DNA from: Aliikangiella marina
GTDB taxonomy: Bacteria; Pseudomonadota; Gammaproteobacteria; Enterobacterales; Kangiellaceae
Length of the DNA stretch: 64,000 nt
Assembly: GCF_007004765.1 (NCBI RefSeq)
Contig: NZ_VIKR01000004.1
Coordinates: 493,260 to 557,259, forward strand
Direction: 5' to 3'
Shown piece after piece: positions 16,757 through 24,817 of the stretch. The translations under genes were made by a program, and so were the position numbers. The notes beneath the pieces were generated by a model. It did no database searches and was not told where the DNA came from. It saw nothing but the letters and a program-made list of their open reading frames with translations. Numbering within the stretch: the stretch's first letter is position 1; every line of letters starts with the position of its first letter.

Positions 16757-17467
16757 ATGAATAATCCAGTCCTTATCACTGGCGTAGGGAAGCGTATCGG
16801 TTACCAACTCGCTAAACATTTTCTTGAGAATGATGTTCCCGTTATCGGCACCTATCGCTCACATTACGACACCATTGATGAGCTCACCCAAATGGGTGCC
16901 AAGCTATTTCAAGTGGATTTTTATGTAACAGCCAAAGTCGATGAGTTCTGTGAATCAGTAAAATCCCAATTCGACCACCTCCGAGCAATTATTCATAACG
17001 CTTCTGATTGGATACCGGAAAAAGTAGAACGCCCCAATGATGAAATTTTCGACAAAATGATGACAATACATGGCAAAATTCCGTACCAGCTTAACCTCGC
17101 CTTTGCGGACCTACTTTCAAATACCACCGATGACATGGCCGACATCATTCATTTCACCGATTATGTGGCACAAACCGGTAGTAAAAAGCATATCGCTTAC
17201 GCAGCCAGTAAAGCCGCCTTAGAAAACTTAACCTTATCCTTTGCGACACTGCTTTCTCCCAAAATAAAGGTTAATAGCATAGCGCCCGCACTAATTAAGT
17301 TTAACCCAGGGGATGACGAGGCATACAAACAAAAAGCCGTTAACAAAGCACTATTGCCTCGAGAAGGAGGCTATAGCGAAGTAATAGATACAGTGGATTA
17401 CATCATGCGCTCACAGTATGTTACCGGTCGTTGCTTCGCTTTAGACGGTGGGCGCCATTTAAAATAA
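16757..17467 (+). CDS. folM: Dihydromonapterin reductase
   Basis: An SDR enzyme that reduces dihydromonapterin (and dihydrofolate) with NADPH. 236 residues: 'VLITGVGKRIGYQLAKHFLEN', 'VIGTYRSHYDTIDEL', 'RAIIHNASDWIPE', 'DIIHFTDYVAQTGSKKHIAYAASKAAL' with Tyr and Lys, 'VNSIAPALIKFNPGDDEAYKQKAVNKALL' and 'VTGRCFALDGGRHLK'. The TGxxxRIG motif, 'HNAS' and 'FTDYV..GS.KHIAYAASKAAL' are the E. coli FolM signature. Last gene of folXEM. It is convergent with the SDR at 17555, with about 90 bases between. Confidence 0.93.
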   Translation: MNNPVLITGVGKRIGYQLAKHFLENDVPVIGTYRSHYDTIDELTQMGAKLFQVDFYVTAKVDEFCESVKSQFDHLRAIIHNASDWIPEKVERPNDEIFDKMMTIHGKIPYQLNLAFADLLSNTTDDMADIIHFTDYVAQTGSKKHIAYAASKAALENLTLSFATLLSPKIKVNSIAPALIKFNPGDDEAYKQKAVNKALLPREGGYSEVIDTVDYIMRSQYVTGRCFALDGGRHLK

Positions 17468-17554
17468 TCTTATGGGCGGATACAACTCAGCCACTTTTAC
17501 TTAACTTTTATTCTGATTCAGCCATCATAGGAAACCGCTCAGCAACCGGGCTAT

Positions 17555-18331
17555 TCACCACTCTATCGTCTTGTGATCCCAGTCAATGAATTGAATTTCC
17601 CCTGCTGGCTTTTTATTGGTTAATAGGCTGTGCAGTCGCTCTGCAACAAACTTGGGTGAGAATAATTTTTCGGGGGCAACTCGCGCTTGAAAAGGTTTGG
17701 ACAATTCGGTATCCGTTGTGCCTGGGTGGAAAGCATAGATTTGTAATTGCTTTAAACTGCGCGATAACTCGATCGACAACGTCTTTAAAAGCATGTTTAA
17801 AGCAGCTTTACTACTGCGATAGCTATACCAACCTCCTAAGCGATTATCACTGATACTACCGACTCGCGCACTGAGTACTGCAATACTGAGTTTATGTTTG
17901 GTTTTTAAGAGCGGCTTAAGGTGCTTTAACCAAAGGATTGGGGTAATCGTGTTGGTTTGTAAAATATGCGTTATCGTCTCTCGAGTCACTTCCTCCAAAC
18001 GGCGCTCGGGGAAATAACCGTCGCCATGCAAAGTGCCATTACAAATACAAATATGGTGAATCTTACCACGGGTATCCTCAAGTTGTGAGACTACCTCTGT
18101 CATTGATTGCTCCTGGTTATCGCAGTCAATACAGGTTAGCTTACTCAGCCCATCTCCACTAAACGAGGCTGGGAGAGCTGTTGTTGAGCGACTGATTGCG
18201 ATTACATGAGTGATATCACGATCATCAATAAACTCGGCAAGCATTGCTTTACCAATGCCACCACTAGCACCAACAACAATTGCAATCTTGGCATTTTCTA
18301 AATTGGTTATCGGGTTCAAATTACAACTCAC
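17555..18331 (-). CDS. SDR-family oxidoreductase (C-factor-like)
   Basis: 258 residues, GTG start at 18331, overlapping the end of the DUF393 gene by 11 bases, so the two are translationally coupled. SDR elements: 'IAIVVGASGGIGKAML' (TGxxxGIG-type with V for T), 'ICNGTLHG' in place of NNAG, Ser in 'LSARVGSIS', and Tyr/Lys in 'WYSYRSSKAALNMLLKTLSIEL', then 'AFHPGTTDTELSKPF'. This is the C-factor/CsgA-like subgroup. Homologues are often found beside photolyase/cryptochrome and DUF393/DUF3429 genes, as here. Substrate unknown. Confidence 0.85.
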   Translation of the reverse strand: MSCNLNPITNLENAKIAIVVGASGGIGKAMLAEFIDDRDITHVIAISRSTTALPASFSGDGLSKLTCIDCDNQEQSMTEVVSQLEDTRGKIHHICICNGTLHGDGYFPERRLEEVTRETITHILQTNTITPILWLKHLKPLLKTKHKLSIAVLSARVGSISDNRLGGWYSYRSSKAALNMLLKTLSIELSRSLKQLQIYAFHPGTTDTELSKPFQARVAPEKLFSPKFVAERLHSLLTNKKPAGEIQFIDWDHKTIEW

Positions 18332-18767
18332 TTTGTGACGCGCTAGTCTTGTGCTCGGGCCTTATAGCGACACGACACGCTTCACAACGTGACTGTCCGG
18401 TTAGAACGTATGAAAGCCAGTAACGGTTACGCGCAAAAAAACGATACCCCATATCTGCAATAACTTTAATGATTGGCCAGCGTAATAGGCTTAACCACCG
18501 GTGTTTGTCGACGGCTCGCCAAGCTGCGCAGGTCACATCGAGGCCAAGTAATAATTCTCCATTTTGTGTCTTGCCATGTAATATGGCATTTGCTTTTTCT
18601 TTGTCAATGTCTGGATGTTGTTTCGAAAAATCTGGCGCATTGATATCAACAAAATCCAACGCATGTTGTTTATCAAGCTCGCTTAGCTGGAGCATTTCTT
18701 TAACACACAGCGGACAGTAGCTGTCGTAATAGATGGTTAATTGAGGCAAATTAACTTGATTGTTCAT
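18321..18767 (-). CDS. DUF393 thiol-disulfide oxidoreductase-like (DCC family)
   Basis: From ATG at 18767, 148 residues; an upstream in-frame start at 18821 would run back into the DUF3429 gene and adds a non-homologous lead. The family signature is 'LTIYYDSYCPLCVKEMLQL', where the CPLC pair is in a thioredoxin-like position, followed by 'DFVDINAPDF', 'ILHGKTQNGELLLGLDVTCAAWRAV', 'LLRWPIIKVIADMGYRFFARNRYWLSYVL' and a Cys pair near the end ('QSRCEACRV'). Members are predicted redox proteins of unknown substrate. It is the middle gene of the DUF3429-DUF393-SDR operon. Confidence 0.88.
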   Translation of the reverse strand: MNNQVNLPQLTIYYDSYCPLCVKEMLQLSELDKQHALDFVDINAPDFSKQHPDIDKEKANAILHGKTQNGELLLGLDVTCAAWRAVDKHRWLSLLRWPIIKVIADMGYRFFARNRYWLSYVLTGQSRCEACRVAIRPEHKTSASQSEL

Positions 18768-18792
18768 TGGTTTGTAACTTCTTTTGAACCTG

Positions 18793-19413
18793 TTAATAAA
18801 CGAGAAAAAGCATTGCGACATGGCATAAACAGACTATACCCGTTAGCTTCATTCTCATCGTTAGATAAGCACTTTGAGGGACATCCTTAGCGTGGAGCTT
18901 CAAGCCAATTTCAACCCAAAGCGCTAGCGTAAATCCAACAAGCAGAACAAACAGAGCAAAAAATTCATCATTATCGCTCGTGATTAACACAATCCAAACG
19001 ATGATTGCGAGTAAGTTAGTGACGATGGCGAAACTTGATAGTAAACCCTGCGACCCTTTATTACCGCCCGTGACTTGCTGTGCATAAAAACGTTGTTGCT
19101 TGTCCTTAACGCTGACGTCTGTGTTGGCTAAGCCTGAACTTTCTGGACGTAAATCTTCCGCTCTCGCACCGGAAAACAAAGTTATCGGCTCTCGGCTTTC
19201 AACGCTCTGAGCCGAGGTATTTGCATAGTAGGTGACAATTTTTCCCCAGACGGCACCCGCCAGAAAAGTCAAAATTACGCCGCTGTATACGATAAATATT
19301 CTCGAGGGCGAAAGCTCAAAGAGCGTTTGATGGTTGACCACAAACCACAGTGGTACGATAAACGGGATTAATCCCATATACCCTAACGTACCGACAACGT
19401 ATTTTAGATTCAT
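18793..19413 (-). CDS. DUF3429 membrane protein
   Basis: From the ATG at 19413, 206 residues; a TTG at 19449 is possible but has no better signal. Five to six transmembrane helices: 'YVVGTLGYMGLIPFIVPLWFVV', 'IFIVYSGVILTFLAGAVWGKIV', 'FAIVTNLLAIIVWIVLIT', 'FFALFVLLVGFTLALWVEIGL' and 'GIVCLCHVAMLFLV'. The 'LGY.GLIPF' start and 'YSG.ILTFL.GA.WG' motif are those of DUF3429 (PF11911). It has an extra hydrophilic loop of about 50 residues ('ANTSAQSVES...QVTGGNKGS') between helices two and three that I do not recall in typical members. Function unknown. Confidence 0.85.
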   Translation of the reverse strand: MNLKYVVGTLGYMGLIPFIVPLWFVVNHQTLFELSPSRIFIVYSGVILTFLAGAVWGKIVTYYANTSAQSVESREPITLFSGARAEDLRPESSGLANTDVSVKDKQQRFYAQQVTGGNKGSQGLLSSFAIVTNLLAIIVWIVLITSDNDEFFALFVLLVGFTLALWVEIGLKLHAKDVPQSAYLTMRMKLTGIVCLCHVAMLFLVY

Positions 19414-19647
19414 ACATTCAACCGTTATAAAAATACAACCGAGTGACAATGTGTTGCTTGACCGCGTGTTGAGTAACCGAGCATTGAAATTACTTACAAG
19501 AAAAATCTTAGCCGCCCGGTTTCTTCCTGCCGATGTTTTGTTTTCTCACGCGATTTACGCTTGTTAATGGTTATTTTTTACGATCATAACCGCGAGTTGG
19601 ATCTATCGATTCTTTGTACGCGTATACTGGTTATTATTAAGCACTTG
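19414..19647. promoter_or_regulatory. Divergent promoter region, DUF3429 operon / photolyase
   Basis: 234 bases separate the two divergent starts. A near-palindrome GTACGCGTATAC lies at 19616-19627, close to the photolyase start, and could be an operator. Light-responsive MerR-type (LitR) control is known for similar photolyase/DUF393/SDR clusters elsewhere, but no such regulator is encoded in this window. Confidence 0.3.
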
Positions 19648-21198
19648 ATGAAGCCAATGGGTAAAAAACTTAGACTGATTTTAGGCGATCAACTCAATCA
19701 TGAGCATTCATGGTTTAAACAACGCTCTTCCGACACTTGTTATCTGATCGCCGAGCTACCTCAAGAAGCAACCTATGTTGCGCATCATGTTCAAAAGGTC
19801 GCGGCATTCTTCTTAGCGATGGAATCCTTCGCTAATCATCTTAAGTCTCAAGGACATCAGGTAATTTATCTTACACTTGACGAAACCAGTCGCTATCGAG
19901 ACTTACCCGAGCTGCTTCAAGCGCTCATTAAACAACATGAGTTTGAGTTTTTTGAATATCAACGCCCTGATGAATATCGACTTCTTTGTCAACTTCGAGA
20001 AGCCGATTTACCCACTGAAGTGAGCGAATACGATTCAGAGCATTTCTTGCTTCCGTTTGACGAAATCAACGTTCACTTCAAACCGCGCAAACATAAAAAA
20101 ATGGAATTTTTTTATCGCTATATGCGTAAACGATTTAACATTTTGATGAAAAACGATAAGCCACTCGGTGAGCAATGGAATTTTGATGCGGAAAATCGAC
20201 AAACGCTCAAAAGTGAAAGTTTAGACATCGTTCCTGAACCACTGGTTTTCAACAACTCGATAAAAACGATTCTAAAACGAATTAAAAAATACGAAATAAA
20301 AGTTATTGGACATTGTTCCGACGACATTCTCTGGCCAATTAATCGTCAACAAGCGCTTCAACTACTCGAGTATTTTTGCGAGCAATGCTTAATTAATTTT
20401 GGACGATATCAAGACGCAATGGTCAATGAGTATCAGTTTGGCTGGAGCCTGTTTCATTCGCGATTATCATTTGCCATCAATTGCAAACTACTCTCTCCGA
20501 GGGAAGTGATTGAAACAGCTGTCAATTACTATCAAAGCAATAAAAAATTAATCACACTTGCGCAGATTGAAGGATTTGTCCGGCAAATACTTGGCTGGCG
20601 AGAGTATGTCAGAGGCGTTTATTGGGCAAATATGCCGGACTATGCGCAACTCAATCAACTCGCAGCAAAGCGCAAGTTACCGGATTTTTTCTGGAACGGA
20701 AAAACCAAAATGAACTGCATGAGTCATGCAATTAATCAATCGCTTGACTATGCCTATGCCCACCACATTCATAGGCTAATGGTCACAGGTAATTTTTCGC
20801 TACTCACCGAACTTGACGTTGACCAAGTCGATGAATGGTATTTAGGAATATATATTGATGCCATTGAATGGGTGGAGTTACCTAATACTCGAGGAATGGC
20901 TTTGTTCGCTGATGAAGGGATCGTCGCCACCAAGCCTTATGCGGCCAGTGGCAACTATATCAACAAAATGAGCGATTATTGTGGTTCTTGCACTTATAAT
21001 GTTAAACGCAAAAACGAAGATGATGCCTGTCCTTTCAATAGTCTTTACTGGCGGTTTATGGACCGACACAGGGATAAACTGTCAGTTAATCCGCGGATCG
21101 GCATGATTTACCGCAATTGGGATAAGCAATCCGAAGCATCACGCCAGCAAACACTCGATCGAGCTGAGTGGATAATCAACAACATCGAAGACATTTAA
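19648..21198 (+). CDS. phrB: Iron-sulfur bacterial cryptochrome / (6-4) photolyase
   Basis: FAD-dependent repair of (6-4) photoproducts, family DPRP/FeS-BCP (PF04244). From ATG 19648, 516 residues beginning 'MKPMGKKLRLILGDQLN', the usual start of the family. Other landmarks: 'EATYVAHHVQKVAAFFLAM', 'KMEFFYRYMRKRFNILM', 'WNFDAENR', 'FVRQILGWREYVRG' and 'MNCMSHAINQSLDYAYAHHIHRLMVTGNF'. Four Cys at 357, 445, 448 and 461 have spacings 88, 3 and 13, as I recall for the [4Fe-4S] ligands of Agrobacterium PhrB (350, 438, 441, 454). It is not a classic CPD photolyase. Divergent from DUF3429-DUF393-SDR. Confidence 0.92.
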   Translation: MKPMGKKLRLILGDQLNHEHSWFKQRSSDTCYLIAELPQEATYVAHHVQKVAAFFLAMESFANHLKSQGHQVIYLTLDETSRYRDLPELLQALIKQHEFEFFEYQRPDEYRLLCQLREADLPTEVSEYDSEHFLLPFDEINVHFKPRKHKKMEFFYRYMRKRFNILMKNDKPLGEQWNFDAENRQTLKSESLDIVPEPLVFNNSIKTILKRIKKYEIKVIGHCSDDILWPINRQQALQLLEYFCEQCLINFGRYQDAMVNEYQFGWSLFHSRLSFAINCKLLSPREVIETAVNYYQSNKKLITLAQIEGFVRQILGWREYVRGVYWANMPDYAQLNQLAAKRKLPDFFWNGKTKMNCMSHAINQSLDYAYAHHIHRLMVTGNFSLLTELDVDQVDEWYLGIYIDAIEWVELPNTRGMALFADEGIVATKPYAASGNYINKMSDYCGSCTYNVKRKNEDDACPFNSLYWRFMDRHRDKLSVNPRIGMIYRNWDKQSEASRQQTLDRAEWIINNIEDI

Positions 21199-21272
21199 CG
21201 ATATAGTTGCCTTTTCATTTGCCGATGTATTTGACGTTTTATTTCACTTTACATTTATCTTCACAGTGACGC

Positions 21273-22106
21273 TTACGGGAGCATTTTAACTTCTCTCTGC
21301 GGAAATGGTATATCGACACTATTGGTTTGAAGTGTGTCCCAAATGACTTTGTTAATCGCAAATCTTGCCGCATTAATTTTATCTGAGTCAGCCCAAACTC
21401 GAATTTCAAAATCAACGCTACTATCACCAAAATTGGCGATTCCGACTTGTGGATCTCGGACATCACTGGCTAATGGACAATTCGCCACGGCGGTTTGCAG
21501 GATTTCAGTTACCTTGTCCAAGTCACTCGAATAAGCCACCCCGACACTAAGTTCAAGTAGCGATTGTTTTTGTGAGTTATGGATAATTTCGCCAATGATG
21601 TGTTTGTTGGGTATCGTGATCTCGACATCATCTTCAGTGACAATAATCGTATGCGCTAACAAAATGTCTTTTACTTGGCCACTAACGCCCTGAACACTGA
21701 TTGTATCGCCGACAATAAAGGGACGCGTCAAAATAATGTTCAGGCCTGCGCCATAATTAGACAACAATCCTTGAACCGCTAAACCCGCCCCAAGAGAAAG
21801 CGCACCGATGGCTGCGACAAAAGGAGTCACACTGATCCCGATTTTATTAAGAACCACTATTGCCACCATAATCACCACGAGAATTTTCGAGACATTGGCA
21901 ATAAATCTAGACAAGGTGACGTCTAGCCCTTTCGCAATGCAAACTCGGTTGACAACCGCCGATACACGTTTGGCGATATATAAACCGATTAATAAAATAA
22001 ATATCGCACCGATTAGCTGGAAGCTATAATTAACAAAGAAATTAATTACCGCATCATAGACGGCTTGCAGTTGGGCGATTTCACTTTCTATATTTTGTTC
22101 CATCAT
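21273..22106 (-). CDS. mscS: Small-conductance mechanosensitive channel
   Basis: An inner-membrane tension-gated channel that releases solutes on osmotic downshock. 277 residues (E. coli MscS 286): three N-terminal helices, then the pore-lining TM3 'VAAIGALSLGAGLAVQGLLSNYGAGLNIIL' rich in Gly/Ala, and the beta domain 'RPFIVGDTISVQGVSGQVKDILLAHTIIVTEDDVEITIPNKHIIGEIIHNSQ'. The end 'IPFPQREVKML' is typical. Two adjacent ATGs (22106 and 22103) precede the frame; AGGAA sits just upstream, and the second ATG gives slightly better spacing. Convergent with the photolyase gene. Confidence 0.95.
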   Translation of the reverse strand: MMEQNIESEIAQLQAVYDAVINFFVNYSFQLIGAIFILLIGLYIAKRVSAVVNRVCIAKGLDVTLSRFIANVSKILVVIMVAIVVLNKIGISVTPFVAAIGALSLGAGLAVQGLLSNYGAGLNIILTRPFIVGDTISVQGVSGQVKDILLAHTIIVTEDDVEITIPNKHIIGEIIHNSQKQSLLELSVGVAYSSDLDKVTEILQTAVANCPLASDVRDPQVGIANFGDSSVDFEIRVWADSDKINAARFAINKVIWDTLQTNSVDIPFPQREVKMLP

Positions 22107-22286
22107 TTCCTCGCTTAGACTTTCTTATCTTCTTTAAATTTCGCCTTTTAAGGTTCAATAATAAAACATCTTTATCATCGAGTCTTGGTTTTCATCGTTT
22201 AGACATATTTTTATGACAAGATTAAGGGTTAGAAACCTCCTCAGCTATAATTATTCTAAACTCTAATTAATGGTGAACCTTCAACT

Positions 22287-23390
22287 ATGAGCCAACTCGC
22301 AACCGTTGAAACAAATCAAAACTTGTTAGTTAGAAATGCGATTGCCAAGCGCTCGCATGAAGATAAAGCGCTTCTGCGAAGACATATCCCAGAATTGGTT
22401 GAGTTGGAAAGGATACTGCTGCAAGCGGGCGATAAAATTAAAACTCGTATTCTCGACACCTATCAAGCGCGCGGCATTGATTTACCGGTTTACAGTGTAG
22501 AGCTCGGAGATTTTAAACCCGATCAACCACGACTATTAATCGTCGGAGGTGTACACGGAATTGAAAGAATCGGAAGCCGAGTCGCAATTGCACTGCTGGC
22601 AAGTTGGCTGCAACGGATTTCTTGGGAAAAGAGCCTCCAAGATAGCTTGCAAAATATGTCCATCACATTTGTCCCAATTGCTAATCCAACTGGCATGTTC
22701 CGCAATACTCGAGCCAATGGTAACGGTGTCGACTTGATGCGAAATGCACCGATTGATGCCGAGGAAAAAGTTCCTTTTTTAATCGGCGGACAGCGGATCA
22801 GTAACCGTATCTCTTGGTATCGTGGCGATACCGAAAAACTCGAACCAGAAAATCAAACATTGGAAATTTTAGTCGACCGATTGACCCAGCAAAGTCCACT
22901 CGTTATTTCGATTGATTGTCATTCTGGATTCGGCTTTAAAGACAGGCTCTGGTTTCCCTATGCCTATCGTCGCAGACCCATGAAAGGTATAGCCCCGATT
23001 ATGGCGCTCAAACTTTTGTGGGAAAGTGGTTATCCGAATCATCAATACGTTTTTGAACCGCAATCGAACCACTATCTGACTCATGGCGACTTGTGGGATT
23101 ATTTATACAAGAAGTATAGTTCGCCGCCGGATAACCATAATTTTTTACCGCTGACTTTAGAGCTCGGCTCTTGGATTTGGGTCAAAAAAAAGCCATCACA
23201 ACTGCTCTCAATGGAAGGGCTATTTAACCCTATGGTCGAGCATCGAGAGCAAAGAACCCTAAGAAAACATTTGCCACTTTTTGATTTCCTTCGACATGCG
23301 ACTTATAGTTTCAGCAACTGGATGCCGTCGCAAGAACAGTTTGCTCAGTTACAACAAATGGCTGAAAGTCTCTGGTATCGTGAGAGCTGA
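22287..23390 (+). CDS. M14-family zinc carboxypeptidase-like protein
   Basis: 367 residues, cytoplasmic (no signal peptide). Zinc-site motif HxxE in 'VGGVHGIERIGSRVAIALL', the third ligand His in 'SIDCHSGFGFKDRLWFPYAY', and the catalytic Glu in 'LTLELGSWIWVKKKPSQL'. 'PIANPTGMFRNTRANGNGVDLMRN' is the usual substrate-binding stretch of the M14/succinylglutamate desuccinylase fold. The subgroup, DUF2817-like, is often annotated as M14 metallopeptidase; its substrate is unknown. A predicted alpha/beta hydrolase starts 41 bases downstream, so the two may be one operon. Confidence 0.87.
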   Translation: MSQLATVETNQNLLVRNAIAKRSHEDKALLRRHIPELVELERILLQAGDKIKTRILDTYQARGIDLPVYSVELGDFKPDQPRLLIVGGVHGIERIGSRVAIALLASWLQRISWEKSLQDSLQNMSITFVPIANPTGMFRNTRANGNGVDLMRNAPIDAEEKVPFLIGGQRISNRISWYRGDTEKLEPENQTLEILVDRLTQQSPLVISIDCHSGFGFKDRLWFPYAYRRRPMKGIAPIMALKLLWESGYPNHQYVFEPQSNHYLTHGDLWDYLYKKYSSPPDNHNFLPLTLELGSWIWVKKKPSQLLSMEGLFNPMVEHREQRTLRKHLPLFDFLRHATYSFSNWMPSQEQFAQLQQMAESLWYRES

Positions 23391-23431
23391 ACAGACATCG
23401 AATTAAGATTGGTTAACCAAGGACAAATGCA

Positions 23432-24160
23432 TTGCAAAGGATTATCTTATTAAGAGGACTCGGGCGAGATCAATTACATTGGAATCCACTTCTCGCACAA
23501 TTACAATCGACAAGCGCCAAAGTGCTTATAGAAACTCCCGACTTGCCTGGCGCCGGTGTGCTTTATCAACAAAAAAGTCCCGTTAATATTGACCATTATA
23601 TTCCGGCAATAGAACGACAGCTCTCAGGTTTTGATAGTCCAGCTATTTTAGTCGGCCTGTCTTTTGGTGGTATGATCGCCCTTAAATGGGCTGAACAATG
23701 TCCCGAAAAATTTAGTCGCGTCGTCCTGATCAACTCGAGCAGCCGTCTCAGTCCTTTTTATCATAGACTTCAATTACAACACGTCATTCGATTCCCGAAA
23801 GCGCTGTTAGGCACTAGTCAACGGACTCGCGAAAACGCCATTTTCCAGCTCACATGTAATACTCGTCCGGTCGATGAGTCGATTATCCGGCAGTGGGTTC
23901 AAATACAGGAAAAACACCCTGTTTCATTCACCAATAAACTGCGCCAAGTTATCGCAGCTTCAAGATTAGCGCCGCCATTGCCAAGTAAACTTCCGCCAAT
24001 TCATATACTTAACTCTAAAGCTGATAGGCTAGTCCACCCTCGATGCAGCCAAAAGCTGATTGATTACTATGACGCCTCGTCCAGTTTTCACGAAACAGCT
24101 GGACACGATTTGCCGCAAGACGCTCCCAATTGGGTCGCGGAGCAGCTTTTAAAGCTCTAA
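23432..24160 (+). CDS. Alpha/beta hydrolase, BioH-like size
   Basis: 242 residues. TTG start at 23432 with AAGGA (23419-23423) 8 bases before it; a nearby ATG is out of frame. Motifs: 'ILLRGLGRDQLHWNPLL' (oxyanion region with RGLGR rather than HG), nucleophile elbow 'ILVGLSFGGMIALKWA' with Ser, the acid in 'NSKADRLVHPRCSQ', and His in 'ETAGHDLPQDAP'. The triad is complete, so it should be an active serine hydrolase or esterase. The missing HG at the oxyanion hole is unusual. No substrate is predicted; a chalcone-isomerase-like secreted protein gene follows after 78 bases. Confidence 0.82.
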   Translation: MQRIILLRGLGRDQLHWNPLLAQLQSTSAKVLIETPDLPGAGVLYQQKSPVNIDHYIPAIERQLSGFDSPAILVGLSFGGMIALKWAEQCPEKFSRVVLINSSSRLSPFYHRLQLQHVIRFPKALLGTSQRTRENAIFQLTCNTRPVDESIIRQWVQIQEKHPVSFTNKLRQVIAASRLAPPLPSKLPPIHILNSKADRLVHPRCSQKLIDYYDASSSFHETAGHDLPQDAPNWVAEQLLKL

Positions 24161-24238
24161 TCATCCTCGACTAAAACCGATCTGTTCGTATAAAAAGTGC
24201 GTAAAGGTATACAAACCCAATACATTTTCTAATGCCTT

Positions 24239-24796
24239 ATGAATAGTCAAAACTCGATATTAACAGTCATTCTTAAATGGTCTAGCTTAGCGCTATTGGT
24301 CGGTTACTCAGTAACTTTCTCCTCGCATGCGACTGCGAGTGCGGAAATGCCAAAGGACTTGAAGCTTGTTGGAGAGTCAAACCTGAGCGTTTGGTGGTGG
24401 GACATCTACGATGCCCAACTATTTACTGAATCTGGCCGCTATCAAACTGAGGAATTACCGCTGCTGTTGTCGATTACCTACAATCGCGATATCGACAGTG
24501 CCGATTTGATCGACGAAACCGACTCACAATGGGAACGCTTTAAGATTGATGAAAAGCAACGAAAAGCATGGGTTGAGCAACTCACTGGTCTTTGGCCCGA
24601 TGTGAGAAAGGACGACAACATTAGTTTCCACATTGATAAATTAGGCAACTGCCACTTTTATTTCAATGGTGAGTTCATCGGCACGGTTTCTGATCCAAAC
24701 TTTAGCACTTCTTTTTCTGCTATCTGGCTGGCTGAAAACAGCGCCTACCCCAAAATGACTCAGCGATTAACTGGCCGCAATTCGAATAAAAAGTAA
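24239..24796 (+). CDS. Chalcone isomerase-like periplasmic protein
   Basis: 185 residues with an N-terminal hydrophobic segment that reads as a signal peptide (about 1-34, ending 'SHATASA'). The rest matches the bacterial chalcone-isomerase-like family (Chalcone_3, PF16036): 'LKLVGESNLSVWWWDIYDAQLFT', 'LPLLLSITYNRDIDSADLIDETDSQWERF', 'DNISFHIDKLGNCHFYFNGEFIGTVSDPNFSTSFSAIWLAE'. Bacterial members are not flavonoid enzymes; they are thought to bind fatty-acid-like ligands or act in envelope processes, without a proven function. It is convergent with the giant kinase gene, 21 bases between stops. Confidence 0.87.
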   Translation: MNSQNSILTVILKWSSLALLVGYSVTFSSHATASAEMPKDLKLVGESNLSVWWWDIYDAQLFTESGRYQTEELPLLLSITYNRDIDSADLIDETDSQWERFKIDEKQRKAWVEQLTGLWPDVRKDDNISFHIDKLGNCHFYFNGEFIGTVSDPNFSTSFSAIWLAENSAYPKMTQRLTGRNSNKK

Positions 24797-24817
24797 CTTG
24801 TACTCTTTTTCATTCGC

